Part shown: positions 6,188 through 7,152 of the stretch, in pieces
Numbering within the stretch: the stretch's first letter is position 1
Layout of the letters: each line of letters begins with the position of its first letter
From: JACZWL01 sp046756445
Lineage (GTDB): Bacteria > Pseudomonadota > Gammaproteobacteria > Steroidobacterales > Woeseiaceae
DNA length: 7,152 nucleotides
Direction: 5' to 3'
Assembly (NCBI GenBank): GCA_046756445.1
Contig: JBHHWI010000133.1
Location: forward strand, 1-7,152
The notes under the pieces: generated by a model
Databases searched by the model: none
The model's input: only the letters and a program-made list of their open reading frames with translations
What the model was told of the DNA's origin: nothing
Program-made: the position numbers and the translations under genes

Positions 6188-6631
6188 ATGGACACTTACC
6201 TGGAATTTGCCGGCAACCACCCTTTGCTGGTCAGCGCGCTGGTATTCAGCTTTCTGGTTCTGATATTCACGGAATTACAGCGTAAGGCACGCGGGCTGAC
6301 CAATGTCGAGCCGACCGAGGCCGTCAAACTGATCAATGCCGACGCCGTCGTCATCGACCTGCGAAGCGCCGAGGCCTTCGCCAGGGGTCATATCGTCAAT
6401 GCCAAGAACATTCCTTTCGATGAACTCCAGGCCAGTCGCGACAAGATTTCGAAGTATGCCAAGAAAGCCATCGTCGCCGTCTGCGACGCCGGCATGACTT
6501 CAGGCAAGGTGGTTGCTTCTCTGCGCAAGTCCGGCATCGAAAACGTTTATGGCTTAAAGGGCGGTATCAACGCGTGGAAACAGGCGAATCTGCCGCTGGT
6601 ATCCGCCAGGAAGACAAAGAAGAAACCCTGA
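6188..6631 (+). CDS. yibN: membrane-anchored single-domain rhodanese (YibN-like)
   Basis: This 147-residue protein has one N-terminal transmembrane helix (HPLLVSALVFSFLVLIFTEL at 11-30) followed by a rhodanese domain facing the cytoplasm or periplasm. Rhodanese landmarks are AVVIDLRS at 53-60, ARGHI at 65-69, the active-site loop CDAGMTS from Cys99, and GLKGGINAW at 122-130. The candidate persulfide-forming Cys is present, but the usual Arg of the CxxGxR loop is Thr104, so sulfurtransferase activity is uncertain. The tail is very basic (RKTKKKP). The layout and length match E. coli YibN, as does the position next to secB and opposite envC. The start is placed at 6188 because longer versions overlap the -10 element; no clear ribosome site precedes it. 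The stop lies 34 nt before secB, so the two are probably co-transcribed. Confidence 0.9.
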   Translation: MDTYLEFAGNHPLLVSALVFSFLVLIFTELQRKARGLTNVEPTEAVKLINADAVVIDLRSAEAFARGHIVNAKNIPFDELQASRDKISKYAKKAIVAVCDAGMTSGKVVASLRKSGIENVYGLKGGINAWKQANLPLVSARKTKKKP

Positions 6632-6654
6632 ATTCGAACTACTTATTCAAGCAC

Positions 6655-6658
6655 GGGA
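6655..6658 (+). promoter_or_regulatory. ribosome binding site for secB
   Basis: GGGA lies seven nucleotides before the secB ATG at 6666 and supports that start. The intervening bases contain an ATG at 6661 that is immediately closed by TAA. Confidence 0.6.
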
Positions 6659-6665
6659 AAATGTA

Positions 6666-7152
6666 ATGGCCGAAGAGCAAACCGCCGAGAAACAGATAAC
6701 CATTCAGAAAATATATTTGAAGGATTTCTCGTTCGAGTCTCCGAACACACCAACCGTTTTTACGTCGGGTGATTGGAGCCCCAAAACGAATCTCAACCTC
6801 CGCAGTTCGCATCAGAAATGCGAAGGCGACCAGAGCGAAGTCGTTTTGACGATCACAGTCGAAGCCAAGGACGAAGACAAGACGCTTTTTCTCGTCGAGC
6901 TGCATCAGGCGGGGCTGTTTCAGATTTCGGGCTACAACGACGAAGAGATGGGCGCGATCGTCGGAAGCTTCTGTCCGAACGTGTTGTTCCCGTATGCGAG
7001 GGAGTCCGTTGCGGCGATCATCTCCAAGGGCGGCTTCCCGGAGTTTCTGCTTCAGCCGATCAATTTCGATGCTCTCTACGCGCAAAGCCAGCAACAGCGG
7101 GCGGCCGAAGCCGCAAAAGGGGCCGGAAACGGCGGCGGTAACGGAGGCGGCA
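6666..7152 (+). CDS. secB: protein-export chaperone SecB, 3' end beyond the window
   Basis: This reads from the ATG at 6666 to the window edge without a stop, giving 162 residues. SecB is a homotetrameric cytosolic chaperone that holds preproteins unfolded and delivers them to SecA. Family signatures seen are IQKIYLKDFSFESPN at 13-27, the KDEDKTLFLVELHQAGLFQI stretch at 68-87, FCPNVLFPYARESV at 102-115 and FLLQPINFDALYAQ at 127-140. E. coli SecB is 155 residues, so the core is complete here. What follows is a tail of Ala/Gln and then GAGNGGGNGGG, which still continues at the edge. In the classical order a glutaredoxin gene sits between the rhodanese and secB; here the gap is only 34 nt and holds none. 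Confidence 0.96.
   Translation, partial: MAEEQTAEKQITIQKIYLKDFSFESPNTPTVFTSGDWSPKTNLNLRSSHQKCEGDQSEVVLTITVEAKDEDKTLFLVELHQAGLFQISGYNDEEMGAIVGSFCPNVLFPYARESVAAIISKGGFPEFLLQPINFDALYAQSQQQRAAEAAKGAGNGGGNGGG

Noticed and set aside
6661..6666. ATG-TAA minimal start-stop just before secB, sharing its last base with the secB start
   Set aside because: It could in principle tune secB translation, but six bases are too little evidence and the ribosome site spacing favours the ATG at 6666.

Overview
The window reads as part of a gammaproteobacterial chromosome, moderately GC-rich by eye (not computed). The strongest evidence is the linkage of yibN-type rhodanese and secB on one strand with envC, a ctpA-type S41 peptidase and yibQ on the other. 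As recalled from well-known genomes, this matches the secB-grxC-yibN / gpmM-envC-yibQ neighbourhood of Escherichia coli and the pgm-envC-ctpA-yibQ order of Pseudomonas. The genus cannot be named from sequence alone.

Layout from left to right. Nucleotides 2-1168 (+) hold the C-terminal 388 residues of an M2 peptidyl-dipeptidase (angiotensin-converting-enzyme family) that is cut by the window edge. A 46-nt gap follows, then five minus-strand genes are packed together. In transcription order these are envC (6077-4902), ctpA-like (4831-3605), yibQ-like (3608-2823), a METTL7/TMT1-like methyltransferase (2826-2209), and an exported protein with seven Kazal-type protease-inhibitor domains (2174-1215). 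The ctpA/yibQ and yibQ/methyltransferase junctions are both 4-nt ATGA overlaps, and the Kazal gene follows after only 34 nt. To the right of envC a 110-nt divergent promoter region carries a perfectly palindromic ATTATAAT. It is followed by the membrane-anchored rhodanese (6188-6631, +) and secB (6666 to the window end, +), which is open at the edge but close to full length.

Most of the genes point to the cell envelope. EnvC activates septal amidases, CtpA is a periplasmic Ser/Lys peptidase, YibQ is a predicted periplasmic deacetylase-fold protein, and SecB feeds the Sec translocon. The Kazal protein has a clear signal peptide. The accessory part is the left side: the Kazal protein, the methyltransferase and the ACE-type peptidase are not part of the classical neighbourhood.

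The most unusual item is the Kazal protein. It has seven domains, each exactly 35 residues from first to last cysteine with identical cysteine spacing. All seven lack the same two cysteines relative to the classical six-cysteine fold, and their predicted P1 residues are Met, Glu, Asp, Asp, Glu, Arg, Arg. No tRNA, rRNA, CRISPR array, insertion sequence or phage element was seen. No stretch longer than about 110 nt lacks a gene.
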